DNA of 64,000 bases from Skeletonema tropicum (GCA_037178625.1 CM074134.1:1240001-1304000); one strand, 5' to 3'. Shown: positions 10,033-20,855, numbered from the stretch's first letter. Notes: a model not told the origin generated them from the letters alone. Numbers and translations: made by a program.

Positions 10033-11005
10033 GTGCAATATGACACTCCCTTTGATGAGAAGGGTCGATGCCATTACCACAAGAGTGTTCAGTTGGCCTC
10101 AAAGAAAATGAGTGGAGGATGGAAGGTTATGCACTCCATGTGTCCAAAGTGTATGGAGGAGGCAGATGATGACAGGTCGCAGAGGTCGAGTAGATCTCAC
10201 AAGTCGTCATCGTCGCAGCAGCATCAGGCAAGAGACAGGCAACGCGAGGCGGATGGACAATTCGACAAAAATGGATGCTGTGTTCTTCATTCACACATTC
10301 AAGTTGCCAAGAAGAAGGTGCTGGGTGGATGGAAGGTCGTTCGGACATGTCCTGTATGCGAGGGAAAGGAGGTTGGACTTGATGATGATGACTTCAGTGT
10401 CTGTTCTGGTAGATCTGCCAAATCTACCAAGTCTGCCCGTTCAACCAAGTCATCCGCTTATAACAAGGGCAAAAGAGGCGAAGCTGTAAAATCTGGCAAG
10501 TATGGCGCACTTCCATTCGATGGAGAGGGGTATTGTTGCCTACACCCATCAGTGAGGATTGCCAAGAAAAAGACAATTGGAGGGTGGAAGATCATTCACA
10601 GTGTCTGTCCTGACTGTGCTGCTGAGAAGTCTGCCAGGCGTGGTGGCTCTCGTCGTTCCCGATCAAAGTCTCGTTCTCGATCCAAATCTCAAGATCGTAG
10701 ACGCAAAAGCGACTAGTGGTGATGACAACGCCTCCGTTGCATCCTACAAGTCGGGCAAGTCAGGATCCAGCAACCGATCCTCTTCTCATCAGAAGCGTCG
10801 TGTTCGCGTGAAAAACTTGAGGACTGAGGACGAATCTGAAAAGCCTGGACGGTATTGGGGATATGTGGATAAGGACTACCGTCCCAATGGTCAAGGTACA
10901 ATAAAGTATGAGGATGGCACGGAATGGGAAGGAGTGTGGTGTGAGGGATCTCGGGTCAATGGCAAGTTGAAGAGAGCATCGAAGTCTGCCAAGTCAAAGT
11001 TCTGA
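10033..11005 (+). CDS. Three-module Cys-His repeat protein with C-terminal MORN motif (copy 1)
   Basis: Not a family I can name. From the first in-frame ATG the protein has three copies of one module: F-D-x2-G-x-C-x2-H-x(19,20)-C-P-x-C with a central KK-x(2,3)-GGWK. Potential metal ligands are C13, H16, C37, C40; C83, H86, C106, C109; and C168, H171, C192, C195. Ser/Lys/Arg-rich linkers separate the modules. After module 3 the frame shifts at about 10690-10715. The new frame ([16 protein letters not shown]) continues to 11005 through RVRVKNL and a MORN-like unit ([20 protein letters not shown]). The frame is also open upstream to about 9829, so the true start may be earlier or in a 5' exon. 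The paralogue lies at 53.7-55.3 kb on the other strand. Zinc binding is an inference from the C-x2-H...C-x2-C spacing. Confidence 0.7.
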
Positions 11006-11440
11006 GCAATTTAGTCAGTGTATGGGAGATGAAACAATATGACTATACAAGGGAACGTCCAAATCAAAGTAGGTATATGTTGTTCGTAAAAAGTTGAGGT
11101 ATGATAGGAGTTGAAACGTTGAAGAATAAAATCTGGTGTGACTAATGCACAAGTTCAAGTTAGTTTTAGTTCAAGAAATAGAATGATGGTAGAGTAAAAA
11201 TAATCCAGCAGTTTAGCTGCAGCCTCCTTCGGTCCTCGCCTTGCATTTGGCCTTCTTCTCGGTGCATTGCAGCATTGGATCAGGTTGCAAGATAGATTTT
11301 ACATTACATCGTACATAACACTTTTGCAAGGACAGTATTCCTGGAAAGCAGAGAAGAGAGAAGACACCTTCATTCCCTCAACTCGCTGCTCAACTCAACT
11401 CACAAAATTCTTCACTCTCATTACTGCGAGTACAAAAACC
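11006..11440. other. Intergenic spacer with pyrimidine-rich 5' flank of NDUFA12
   Basis: No open frame with protein-like composition. The last 60 bases before 11441 are CT-rich (CTCAACTCGCTGCTCAACTC), as is common just upstream of genes here. Confidence 0.4.
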
Positions 11441-12191
11441 ATGGTATACGGCGTCATCCGCAACGTCCAAGCAGCCCTGAAATATAGGGGAGGATGGAAG
11501 GGTCTTCTTGAGCACATGTACACGGTGAGTGATTGATTGGTATCATGCTCGATGTGGCTGAAATGTTGATGTTGGCTTCAACACATCATGTTGTCCAATG
11601 GAAAATTATATTTTATGATGCCAACGCCTTTTATCACTTCATTATTTCTTTGCAACCAATTATAATCGCAATCATACTACTTAATACTAATCATTACTAA
11701 TCAATTATATTCCACCTCTGCCTCTATAGAATGGAGACTACCCCTTCAAATTCGGCACGTACATGGGAGCCGACGCCGCCGGCAACCGCTACTACGAAAA
11801 TCGCGTCGACTACCCCTTCGGCCAACACCGTTGGGTCGAACCAGGCGACATACACAACTTCGACTCGGCATCTATCCCCCCCGAATGGCATGGGTGGATG
11901 ACATCCATGAATGATGCCCCTCCCTCTGGCGAGGAGGCGTATATTACCGACCGAAAGAAGAATATTATACCATTGTGTAAGAGTGATGCCAATATTGATC
12001 ACAATGTGGGTCATCAGGAGGAGATTTATAATTTCCATCATTTGCACAATTTGTCTACCGTGCGTTCGAGGGGGTGGAATATTGGTAACCCCGTTGTGGG
12101 GTTGCCACCTGGTGTCAAGGATTCGTACTATACCCAACCAGGTAGTCCGTACAATGATGCCTCGATCCGTCCCAGAGTTAACTATTGGTGA
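11441..12191 (+). CDS. NDUFA12: NADH:ubiquinone oxidoreductase (complex I) subunit NDUFA12/B17.2
   Basis: An accessory subunit of mitochondrial complex I. Exon 1 (11441-11524) encodes 28 residues with GGWKGLLEHMYT. A 205-bp intron (11525-11729, GTGAGT...TAG) separates it from exon 2, which reads KFGTYMGADAAGNRYYEN, then HRWVEP and SIPPEWHGWM. These are the family hallmarks (G-x-D-x2-GN-x-YYE, RWV, PPEWHxW). The stop at 12189-12191 follows RPRVNYW. Just after it the other two frames read GGGRVYKSQKWADPI and then an Ala/Lys/Glu-rich helix ending GTVAGA-stop at 12382. The native protein may therefore continue to 12382 with two indels hiding the extension. The core call does not depend on this. 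Confidence 0.9.
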
Positions 12192-12382
12192 TTTGGGTGG
12201 GGGGAGAGTGTATAAGAGTCAGAAGTGGGCGGATCCGATTGAGAACTGCGGATGAGAAGGCTGCGTTGGAGAAGGCTAAGGAGGCTACGGCGCAGAAGGC
12301 TATTGAGAGTGAGAAGGCGTCTGCGGCGAGGAGGAAGATGGCCATGGCCCAGAGAGGTGCGGGTACTGTTGCTGGAGCATAA
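12192..12382 (+). other. Possible frameshifted C-terminal extension of NDUFA12
   Basis: One frame reads GDLGGGRVYKSQKWADPI (to about 12240). A second then reads RTADEKAALEKAKEATAQKA and on to AQRGAGTVAGA-stop at 12382. The codon pattern is that of a charged Ala-rich helix rather than untranslated DNA. It directly follows the NDUFA12 stop with no independent start context. Confidence 0.35.
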
Positions 12383-12748
12383 GGAGAATGTTTTTTTCTC
12401 CATTTAGGAAGATGTGTAATGAATGAAGGAGTGTGATAAGCAGGGGGGACTTTGTTTGGGAGGGGCTCTCAAATAGAGAGGGGAGGGATGATGTGATGTA
12501 CAACAGAGGGGATCTCGATCTGAACTAATACTTAGTTGATGTCGACCGTTAGGGTGCTTAATTAAGTATGCACTCATGAACTAGAATTAAGTTGTAACTA
12601 TTAAAGAAGTATAAAGAGACTCAAATGATGTAGGTAGGGGTAGAGATGTACAAGAGAGCACCAGAAACGTTAACGAACTTTCAATTACAAATACCACTTT
12701 AATTTAGAAGATAAATGAAAACCAATGTTGGAAAACAAATTTCATTAT
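12383..12748. other. Convergent intergenic region
   Basis: 3' flanks of NDUFA12 (plus) and the PSRP6-like gene (minus). No gene seen. Confidence 0.4.
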
Positions 12749-13550
12749 TTAGTTGTCCGAGATGGTATATTCAGGAGGAGCCTCCCAGGTAGGGTAATTG
12801 GTAGGCTTGCGGTTAATGTCCGATGGTCTAGACTTCTTGGGACGGTTGTGAGCGGCCTTCTTGGCTGCCTTGTTATTGGCATGCTTAGCATCAAGGGAGA
12901 TGCTGTTAATGAAAAACCAGAGGAGCAAGTGATGGAATAGGTAAGTAAGTAAGTAGGTATCTCAGTAATTGCATAGGGAGAACGTAATGTTCCAGGGCTT
13001 TCTTCTTTCTATTGCAATTGTTCGGTTCCATAAGCTGGGTCAGCACAAAGGTTGTCTCGAGACAAGTATCTCAAAGTATTTTGTACATCCTTCGATAATT
13101 CCATCTTTCTTGTTCAGTGAATTCTTTCTAACACCGCCCGTTGATTCGAGTAGAGAGCTCATCAAACGCTTCTGGTGGTGGAGTTCGGAACACTTATTTC
13201 TTGACTAACTACGATAAGCTCATCAATTTCAAGAGATACAGCCACTCATTTGTACCAATACCTCCAAGTTGATCGCCACGTCATATGCTATGTTCACTGC
13301 ATCGCTATATCCTTGTAGTTGTTGTTACATGTTACATACTTCCACGCCAGCTCTACATTCATATGAGTACTCGTCTTCTTCTTCTCTGCCACCAACACGC
13401 ACGCAATACGAAAGACCTCAACCGCTGCACGCACGAAAGAATACTCAAATTCAAAAACAAAACGCACCTTGTTCGCAAAGGAGCAACCGATGGAACGAAA
13501 GCCGATGAGGAGGCGACGGCGGTGACGAGGAGGACGGCTTGGAACTTCAT
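12749..13550 (-). CDS. Plastid ribosomal protein PSRP6-like (nuclear-encoded, two exons)
   Basis: Exon 1 (13550-13468) encodes a signal peptide and plastid junction: MKFQAVLLVTAVASSSAFVP. A 565-bp intron (12903-13467, GTGCGT...CAG) keeps phase to exon 2 (12902-12749), which encodes a short basic protein with HANNKAAKKAAHNRPKKSRP, SDINRKPTNYP and PPEYTISDN-stop, 78 residues in all. The block RPKK-S-x-P-x-DI-x-RKPT-x-Y-x4-PP-E-x-T resembles the conserved core of plastid-specific 50S ribosomal protein 6 of land plants, which I recall as RP(K/R)KTQPWDI-x-RKPTVY with a Pro-rich tail. Known: PSRP6 is a small protein of the plastid large subunit. The identification is by eye on a short protein, so another small basic plastid protein remains possible. 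Confidence 0.6.
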
Positions 13551-13871
13551 GGTGGTTATCTTCTGTATAGTGATAGTGTTAGCTGATGGGGGTCGGTGTT
13601 GACTTGGTGAAAGTGAAAAAAGTGTGAATCAGTGACGCACAAACGGGTGATGACAGACTAATAGTGTTCATCAGTCAAATACGTGATATGAAATGGTTGA
13701 CACTAGTAATTTGCTCGCCGCACATTCCAGCTGTTCCCCCTCTTTTATTGCTCTCTCGCCTCTCTCGAAATCTCCATGTCGGAATCATTTTTTATCTTGC
13801 TTGCACTATCGTCCTAAGCTCGACGCTAGCTATCGCCTCTCTCTATCAATTCACTCAACAACAATAACAAA

Positions 13872-14554
13872 ATGAAGTCAGTCTCCATCATAGCAGCGGC
13901 AGCAGTCATGCTCGCCTCCTCTGTCAATGCCGCCTCCAATGATCCTCGTGAATGCGAAGGTAAGTTTAATTTGAAACGATGCTTGCATTTTTTTGCAGGC
14001 TGATCTGGAAGTGATTTGCAATTGCCGCTCACCGTTATCCAAATTCTTACTCATGCCGTCTCACAATAAACCAACAATATCGTCACCAACACACCAATAA
14101 TAACAACAATAAACATTATTTAAACAACTCAGTATGCATGAAAGTAATGCAAGACGTCCGCGACACCCTCTCCAAAGCCGACCAAAAAGACAAACCCAAA
14201 ATCGAAGCCGCCCTCGCCGCCCAATGCGCCAAAGACACCCTCTCGGCCCGTGAACGTAAAATCTGCTATTACATCGACCCCATCAAACGTGACGTCGCCC
14301 ACCCCTTTTCACTCGGTATGCCCGTCGATCGATTGTGCAAACGTATCAATAAATCCAATTCGGAAATTTGTGGGGTGAAGTTCCCAGTCAAGACGGAGAA
14401 TTTGGAGAAGAAGGATTTGACCAAGTTGAGGGTGAAGCAGTTGAAGAGTATTTTGTTGGATAGGGGGGTGGAGTGTAAGGGGTGTGTGGAGAAGGAGGAG
14501 TTTATTAAGATGGTGCAGGATACAGAACATTTGGCTGGGAGTGATGAGTTCTAA
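13872..14554 (+). CDS. MANF/CDNF (ARMET)-like ER protein
   Basis: Exon 1 (13872-13959) encodes an ER signal peptide (MKSVSIIAAAAVMLASSVNA) and DPRECE. A 173-bp intron (13960-14132) leads to exon 2, which resumes VCMKVMQDV. Together these make the N-terminal C-E-V-C pair of the MANF saposin-like domain. Further cysteines follow at QCAKDT, ICYYIDP, LCKRI and EICGVKFP, matching the family's disulphide pattern. The C-terminal domain has KKDLTKLRVKQLKSILLDRG and the CKGC motif (C-x2-C), as in MANF (LKKLRVKELKKIL...CKGC). The protein ends GSDEF, an ER-retention-like tail. Animal MANF is an ER-stress-induced luminal protein that binds BiP/GRP78; the same compartment is inferred here. There is no A-F plastid junction. 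Confidence 0.85.
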
Positions 14555-15436
14555 AAATTTATTTATTTAGTAGTAGAAATGTAAATTTTGAGGATACTGT
14601 GAGGCTATACATGTTATCATGATGATTGAAGGATGGTCAATGAGGATGAAAAAATGCAAGAATGAGGAGCAGGCGTGTTAGGAACTGTAGCACGACTTCT
14701 CATTTCTGTTACATTTCGTTAGAAGATGAGATATGAAACAACTCAGTGGATGATCCTAGAATGAAACAGCTTTCAATATACACTTCTAAAAGTTTAGGGA
14801 ATCAATTCTTGTCACATGTACATATTATATTGCATGATTGTTTCTTGCTCATGATTAAAAGTGACTCGGGATACTTTGTGGCGGTGCTTGAGCTGCTTCA
14901 GTCCAGACCAACTTGAATTTCTCCAGATCTCCTCCAAGCAGAATACTTCTACCTGAGCTAATCGTCTGATCAGTGAAATGTTCTTCAATCCCATTCCATC
15001 ACAATCGAAATCAAATGAAACAGAAAACTAGAAGCAGATCATTGCTATTTTGGCAACGTTGGATACGACATGTGTAGTTTGACCTCATCAGGCCATATAC
15101 AAGGTGATAGCATTGCTTCTACTGGGGCCACACGTCTGGGCATAACTGATGCAATTCTATACTATTGACAACAATTATAGTAGGTGACTAGAAGCGGCTC
15201 ATTGATGTATTGGCAACATTTGCACAATATGGCGGTTGAATATAGCTGCCTATTTACAGATTGGACCTAATCAGATCATCTACGAAGCTATAGAACAGAC
15301 TGTAACACAACAATGCGTCTAGGCAGCGATGACATGCTTCTATCACAGAACCGGCAAGCTCAATATCAATGAAATCAACGAAAGAATATAATTCAGTAAT
15401 ATAAAAAACAAAACATATTGACAGCAGGCTGATTGA
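14555..15436. other. Spacer with two degenerate, inverted satellite-related blocks
   Basis: No gene seen. Two related blocks start at about 15024 (ACTAGAAGCAGATCATTG) and 15185 (ACTAGAAGCGGCTCATTG). Their AGAAGCGGCTCAT core is the reverse complement of the ATGAGCCGCTTCT core repeated in the array to the right. They look like old, inverted, diverged relatives of the satellite. Confidence 0.5.
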
Positions 15437-18400
15437 TTATGTCCCTGCAGGTAATGTCATTCCATGGGCTCCACAGATAAACCACATTACACAAGTACAT
15501 GACTATCGTGTCAAAATGCGCATGAGGCACTTGTGGTGGCCCCTTATAGTCGATGGCGATACTATACAAGACCATATGCGTTGCTCAGGTTGTCAGCGCT
15601 CGTAGAAGCGATGCTACTACGATGTAGCTGATCTGAGAGGGCCAATTAGGGCTACCGGGCTGAACCTCATTGAACCAAATCGTATCTATCTTCGCCAGTA
15701 TGCTCATAAGCCGCTTTTGGTATCTTATTAAAATCGGTCGCGATACTATACAAACACATTTGCGTTGCTAAGGAGGTCAGCGTTAGATGTAGCTGATCTG
15801 AGAGTGCCAATTGGAGTTGACCGGCTGAACCTCATTTAACCAAATCGTATCTATCTTCGCCAGTACGTGCATGAGCCGCTTCTGGTGGCCCATTATAGTC
15901 GGTGGCGATACTATACAAGCTCATACGCGTTGTTCAGGTGGTCAGCGTTCGTAGAAGCGATGCTACTAGGATGTAGCTGATCTGAGACGGCAAATTGGAG
16001 CTGACCAGCAGCACCTCACCAAACCAAATCGTATCTATCTTCGCCAGTATGTGTATGAGCCGGTTCTGGTGGCCCATTATAGTCGGTGGCGATACTATAC
16101 AAGCTCATACGCGTTGCACAGGTGGTCAGCGTTCGTAGAAGCGATGCTACTACGATGTAGCTGATCTGAGAGGGCCAATTGGAGCTGACCGGCAGTACCT
16201 CATTAAACCAAATCGTATCTATCTTCGCCAGTACGTGCATGAGCCGCTTTTGGTGGCCCCATATAGTCGGTGGCGATACTATACAAGATCATATGCGTTG
16301 CTCAGGTGGTCAGCCTTCGTAGAAGCGTTGCTACTACGATGTAGCTGATCTGAGAAGGCCAATTGGAGCTGACCGGCAGTACCTCATTAAACCAAATCGT
16401 ATCTATCTTCGCCAGTACGTGCATGAGCCGCTTCTGGTGGCCTATTATAGTCGGTGGCGATACTATACAAGCTCATACGCGTTGCTCAGGTGGTCAGCGT
16501 TCGTAGAAGCGATGCTACTACGATGTAGCTGATCTGAGACGGCAAATTGGAGCTGACCAGCAGCACCTCACCAAACCAAATCGTATCTATCTTCGCCAGT
16601 ATGTGTATGAGCCGGTTCTGGTGGCCCATTATAGTCGGTGGCGATACTATACAAGCTCATACGCGTTGCACAGGTGGTCAGCGTTCGTAGAAGCGATGCT
16701 ACTACGATGTAGCTGATCTGAGAGGGCCAATTGGAGCTGACCGGCAGTACCTCATTAAACCAAATCGTATCTATCTTCGCCAGTACGTGCATGAGCCGCT
16801 TTTGGTGGCCCCATATAGTCGGAGGCGATACTATACAAGATCATATGCGTTGCTCAGGTGGTCAGCCTTCGTAGAAGCGTTGCTACTACGATGTAGCTGA
16901 TCTGAGAAGGCCAATTGGAGCTGACCGGCAGTACCTCATTAAACCAAATCGTATCTATCTTCGCCAGTACGTGCATGAGCCGCTTCTGGTGGCCTATTAT
17001 AGTCGGGGGCGATACTATACAAGATCATAAGCGTTGCTCAGGTGGTCAGCGTTCGTAGAAGCGATGCTACTACGATGTAGCTGATCTGAGAGTGCCAATT
17101 GGAGCTGACCGGCAGTACCTCATTAAACCAAATCGTATCTATCTTCGCCAGTACATGCATGAGCCGCTTCTGGTGGCCTATTATAGTCGGGGGCGATACT
17201 ATACAAGCTCATAAGCGTTGCTCAGGTGGTTAGCGTTCGTAGAAGCGATGCTACTACGATGTAGCTGATCTGAGAAGGCCAATTGGAGCTGACCGGCAGT
17301 ACCTCAATAAACCAAATCGTATCTATCTTCGCCAGTACGTGCATGAGCCGCTTCTGGTGGCCCATTATAGTCGGTGGCGATACTATACAAGATCATATGC
17401 GTTGCTCAGGTGGTCAGCCTTCGTAGAAGCGATGCTACTACGATGTAGCTGATCTGAGAAGGCCAATTGGAGCTGACCGGCAGTACCTCATTAAACCAAA
17501 TCGTATCTATCTTCGCCAGTACGTGCATGAGCCGCTTCTGGTGGCCTATTATAGTCGGGGGCGATATATACAAGATCATAAGCGTTGCTCAGGTGGTAGC
17601 GTTCGTAGAAGCGATGCTACTACGATGTAGCTGATCTGAGAGTGCCAATTGGAGCTGACCGGCAGTACCTCATTAAACCAAATCGTATCTATCTTCGCCA
17701 GTACATGCATGAGCCGCTTCTGGTGGCCTATTATAGTCGGGGGCGATACTATACAAGCTCATAAGCGTTGCTCAGGTGGTCAGCGTTCGTAGAAGCGATG
17801 CTACTACGATGTAGCTGATCTGAGAGGGCCAATTGGAGCTGGCCAGCAGCACCTCACCAAACCAAATCGTATCCATGGTCATCAAAATGCTCTTGAGCCG
17901 CTTTTGGTGGCCCCATATAGTCGGGGGCGATACTATACAAGATCATATGTGTTGCTTAGGTGGTCAGCGTTCGTAGAAGCGATGCTACCACGATGTAGCT
18001 GATCTGAGACGGCAAATTGGATCTGGCCGGCAGTACCTCACCAAACCAAATCGTATCTATCTTCGCCAGTACGTGCATGAGCCGCTTCTGGTGGCCTATT
18101 ATAGTCGGTGGCGATACTATACAAGATCATATGCGTTGCTCAGGTGGTCAGCGTTCGTAGAAGCGATGCTACTACGATGTAGCTGATCTGAGAGGGCCAA
18201 TTGGAGCTGACCGGCAGTACCTCATTAAACCAAATCGTATCTATCTTCGCCAGTACGTGCATGAGCCGCTTCTGGTGGCCCATTATAGTCGGTGGCGATA
18301 CTATACAAGATCATAAGCGTTGATCAGGTGGTCAGCGTTCGTAGAAGCGATGCTACCACGATGTAGCTGATCTGAGACGGCAAATTGGAGCAGGCCGGCA

Positions 18401-19465
18401 GTACCTCACCAAACCAAATCGTATCTATCTTCGCCAGTACGTGCATGAGCCGCTTCTGGTGGCCTATTATAGTCGGTGGCGATACTATACAAGATCATAT
18501 GTGTTGCTCAGGTGGTCAGCGTTCGTAGAAGCGATGCTACTACGATGTAGCTGATCTGATACGGCAAATTGGAGCGGGCCGGCAGCACCTCATTAAACCA
18601 AATCGTATCTATCTTCGCCAGTACGTGCATGTACCGCTTCTGGTGGCCTATTATAGTCGGTGGCGATACTATACAAGATCATATGCGTTGCTTCGGTTGT
18701 CAGCGTTCGTAGAAGCGATGCTACTACGATGTAGCTGATCTGAGAGGGCCAATTGGAGCTGACCGGCAGTACCTCATTGAACCAAATCGTATCTATCTTC
18801 GCCAGTACGTGCATGAGCCGCTTCTGGTGGCCCATTATAGTCGGGGGCGATACTATACAAGATCATATGTGTTACTCCGGTTGTCAGCGTTCGTAGAAGC
18901 GATGCTACTGCGATGTAGCTGATCTGAGAGGGCCAATTGTAGCAGGCCAGCAGCTCCTCATTGAACCACTTAGCGTAGATAATGTCGCCTCTTGAGGGCC
19001 CACCAGACGTACTTTAAAATTTCTGTTATATACAAATCCTATCCATGGTCATCAAAATGCGCATGAGCCGGTTCTGGTGGCCCATTATAGTCGGTGGCGA
19101 TACTATACAAGATCATAAGCGTTGATCAGGTGGTCAGCGTTCGTAGAAGCGATGCTACTACGATGTAGCTGATCTGAGAGGGCCTTTAGGGCTGACCGGC
19201 TGTACCTCATTGAACCAAATCGTATCTATCGTCATCAAAATGCTCTTGAGCCGCTTCTGGTGGCCCATTATAGTCGGTGGCGTTACTATAGTAGCACATT
19301 TTCACTTCTTAGGTGGTCAGCGTTCGTAGAAGCGATGCTACTACGATGTAGCTGATCTGAGAGGGCCAATTGGAGCTGACCGGCAGCACCTCGGGACTGA
19401 CCGGCTGAATGAATCATTTTTTTTATTCTCGGTAATATGCGTTTGAGCCTCTTCTGGTGGCCCTC
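15437..19465. repeat. 184-bp satellite array, about 21-22 units
   Basis: The anchor GATGTAGCTGATCTGA starts at 15621, 15786, 15970, 16154, 16338, 16522, 16706, 16890, 17074, 17258, 17442, 17624, 17808, 17992, 18176, 18360, 18544, 18728, 18912, 19162 and 19345. That is 21 copies, with almost every interval exactly 184 bp (one 165 at the left edge, one 182, one 250, one 183). Units contain CTTCGCCAGTACGTGCATGA and GGCGATACTATACAAG. Near-identical blocks recur about 552 bp apart: 16016-16240 and 16568-16792 encode the same 74-residue minus-strand frame. This gives a three-unit higher-order period. The edges are degenerate. Short open frames inside are by-products of the repeat, since 184 is not divisible by three. 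Confidence 0.95.
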
Positions 19466-19997
19466 AAGCTTGTGTTTGATTGCAATAAAGTATTTTATTG
19501 CTGTTCTGTTTTTTTGCTTATGTTGAGGTGCTTTACTGTTTTATCACGTAATGATCGAGACGTCCATTGCCATTTCTGTTGCATACTCTTACCTTTTATC
19601 AGTGCAATTTAGATATGAATACAATGGGTCTCCAGAGTCACATAAATTTTTCTTGTTCAGTATTTTTGTGGCTGCCAACCTACGAATGTTGGGTCTCATT
19701 TGGACGCCAATGAGACTGCTGTTTTATTACAATTAGAGGGTACATTTCATCAGAGGAGGAGAAAAATGAAAATCTCTTTTCGGACATATTCATTGGCATC
19801 AGATGATTTGAATATGAGGAAATGTCGTATCAGCTGGTGGCCAACTAATGCCGGAGATTCAGCTACTCGTGGTGGTCACTTTGTTATTACATATTGAAAT
19901 AAATCGTCCTAATCTTATGCATCTATGCACTAATATGTATCTATGCATGGGACCTATCTATACATAGTTTCGTCCTTTCAAGCGTCGAAATTTCAAA
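19466..19997. other. AT-rich spacer right of the satellite
   Basis: T-rich sequence with no repeat unit and no convincing open frame. The short plus-strand frames at 19551-19736 and 19700-19897 have no features I can support. Confidence 0.4.
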
Positions 19998-20855
19998 TCA
20001 CATTTCATATCTTTCATCTGAAGTGAGCAATTTTCTCGTTTTCATCTTCATTCCAACCTTCATCATCTGAATCGGCTTCTTCAGCGCTCCTTTCAAGCCC
20101 TTCTTTTGCTGTTTTGGTTGGCGGGTGGTATAACGACGATTGCCTTGCTTTGACGCTTTCTTTTGTTGTTTTGTCATGTTTTCTTTCCCGCCCTTAATAT
20201 CCCCCGTTTCAGGCGCTGAGCTACGAGGATGAACCGTATCGGGATCATCGTACACCAAGGTAACCATTCCCATATCCTCATCTTCTCGCATTTCTACACA
20301 CCCAGTCTCACTTTCTCTAGATTCTGAATCACCCTCTCGTGTATCTACTAGAGACACTTCATCCATTGAATCATTTATTGCCAATGAATTAAAATCACCT
20401 TCGCATCGTTTACAAGTTTGGAAGACAACATTTCCACCACCATCACTTGCACAGTAAAAGTCCTTTGCCTCGGCCATAGTTCCACATTGCATTTTCTCCC
20501 TAGCTTGATGGACTTTGTTATCCAAGCCGATTACCATGCCCTTGACGTTGTTGAACACAGCCCTGTTCAACCTACCAAATGAAAATTTGTTATTTTCTTT
20601 GACGTTGGCATCCCAGCTAACTTTTTTGGCTTCGTCGCTGCTGACACGATTAGGCAAAGCAATGTTATGATCGCTCAACGTCAATGGGTCTTTGAGGCTG
20701 GAGTTTTTGAGAATACTCTTTGGGGTATTGGTCACCGCAGCACTGGTGTTCCCTGCAGCTGCAGACTCAGTAGGTACAACAGGTTCGACAAGATACGCAT
20801 TGCTGTAGTCGACCCCAGTATTGTTCCTTCCTCTTTTCCGTGGATCGGATTTCAT
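19998..20855 (-). CDS. Unknown protein with a PP1-docking-like motif
   Basis: A single 285-residue frame, mostly polar and disordered, not recognised. Residues 46-53 read KSILKNSS and residues 77-81 read KKVSW. This fits the RVxF-type docking motif for protein phosphatase 1 ([K/R]-x(0,1)-V-x-[F/W]) with the SILK motif at the usual N-terminal distance. That SILK plus RVxF pairing is characteristic of PP1 regulators such as inhibitor-2. A small Cys cluster lies at about residues 134-152 (FYCAS...CKRC). The C-terminus is strongly basic (KKGLKGALKKPIQMMKVGMK). The PP1 link is an inference from short motifs. Confidence 0.65.
   Translation of the reverse strand: MKSDPRKRGRNNTGVDYSNAYLVEPVVPTESAAAGNTSAAVTNTPKSILKNSSLKDPLTLSDHNIALPNRVSSDEAKKVSWDANVKENNKFSFGRLNRAVFNNVKGMVIGLDNKVHQAREKMQCGTMAEAKDFYCASDGGGNVVFQTCKRCEGDFNSLAINDSMDEVSLVDTREGDSESRESETGCVEMREDEDMGMVTLVYDDPDTVHPRSSAPETGDIKGGKENMTKQQKKASKQGNRRYTTRQPKQQKKGLKGALKKPIQMMKVGMKMKTRKLLTSDERYEM

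Noticed and set aside
16016..18835. Repeated 74-80 residue minus-strand frames (MHVLAKIDTIWFNEVLP) as genes
   Set aside because: They follow the satellite period and break because 184 is not a multiple of three; no independent coding signal.
15437..19465. CRISPR-like array
   Set aside because: The whole 184-bp unit repeats with no short repeat/unique spacer pattern, and the context is eukaryotic.
15437..19465. Calling the satellite a centromere
   Set aside because: Length and order are suggestive, but nothing in the sequence shows kinetochore binding; kept as a hypothesis only.
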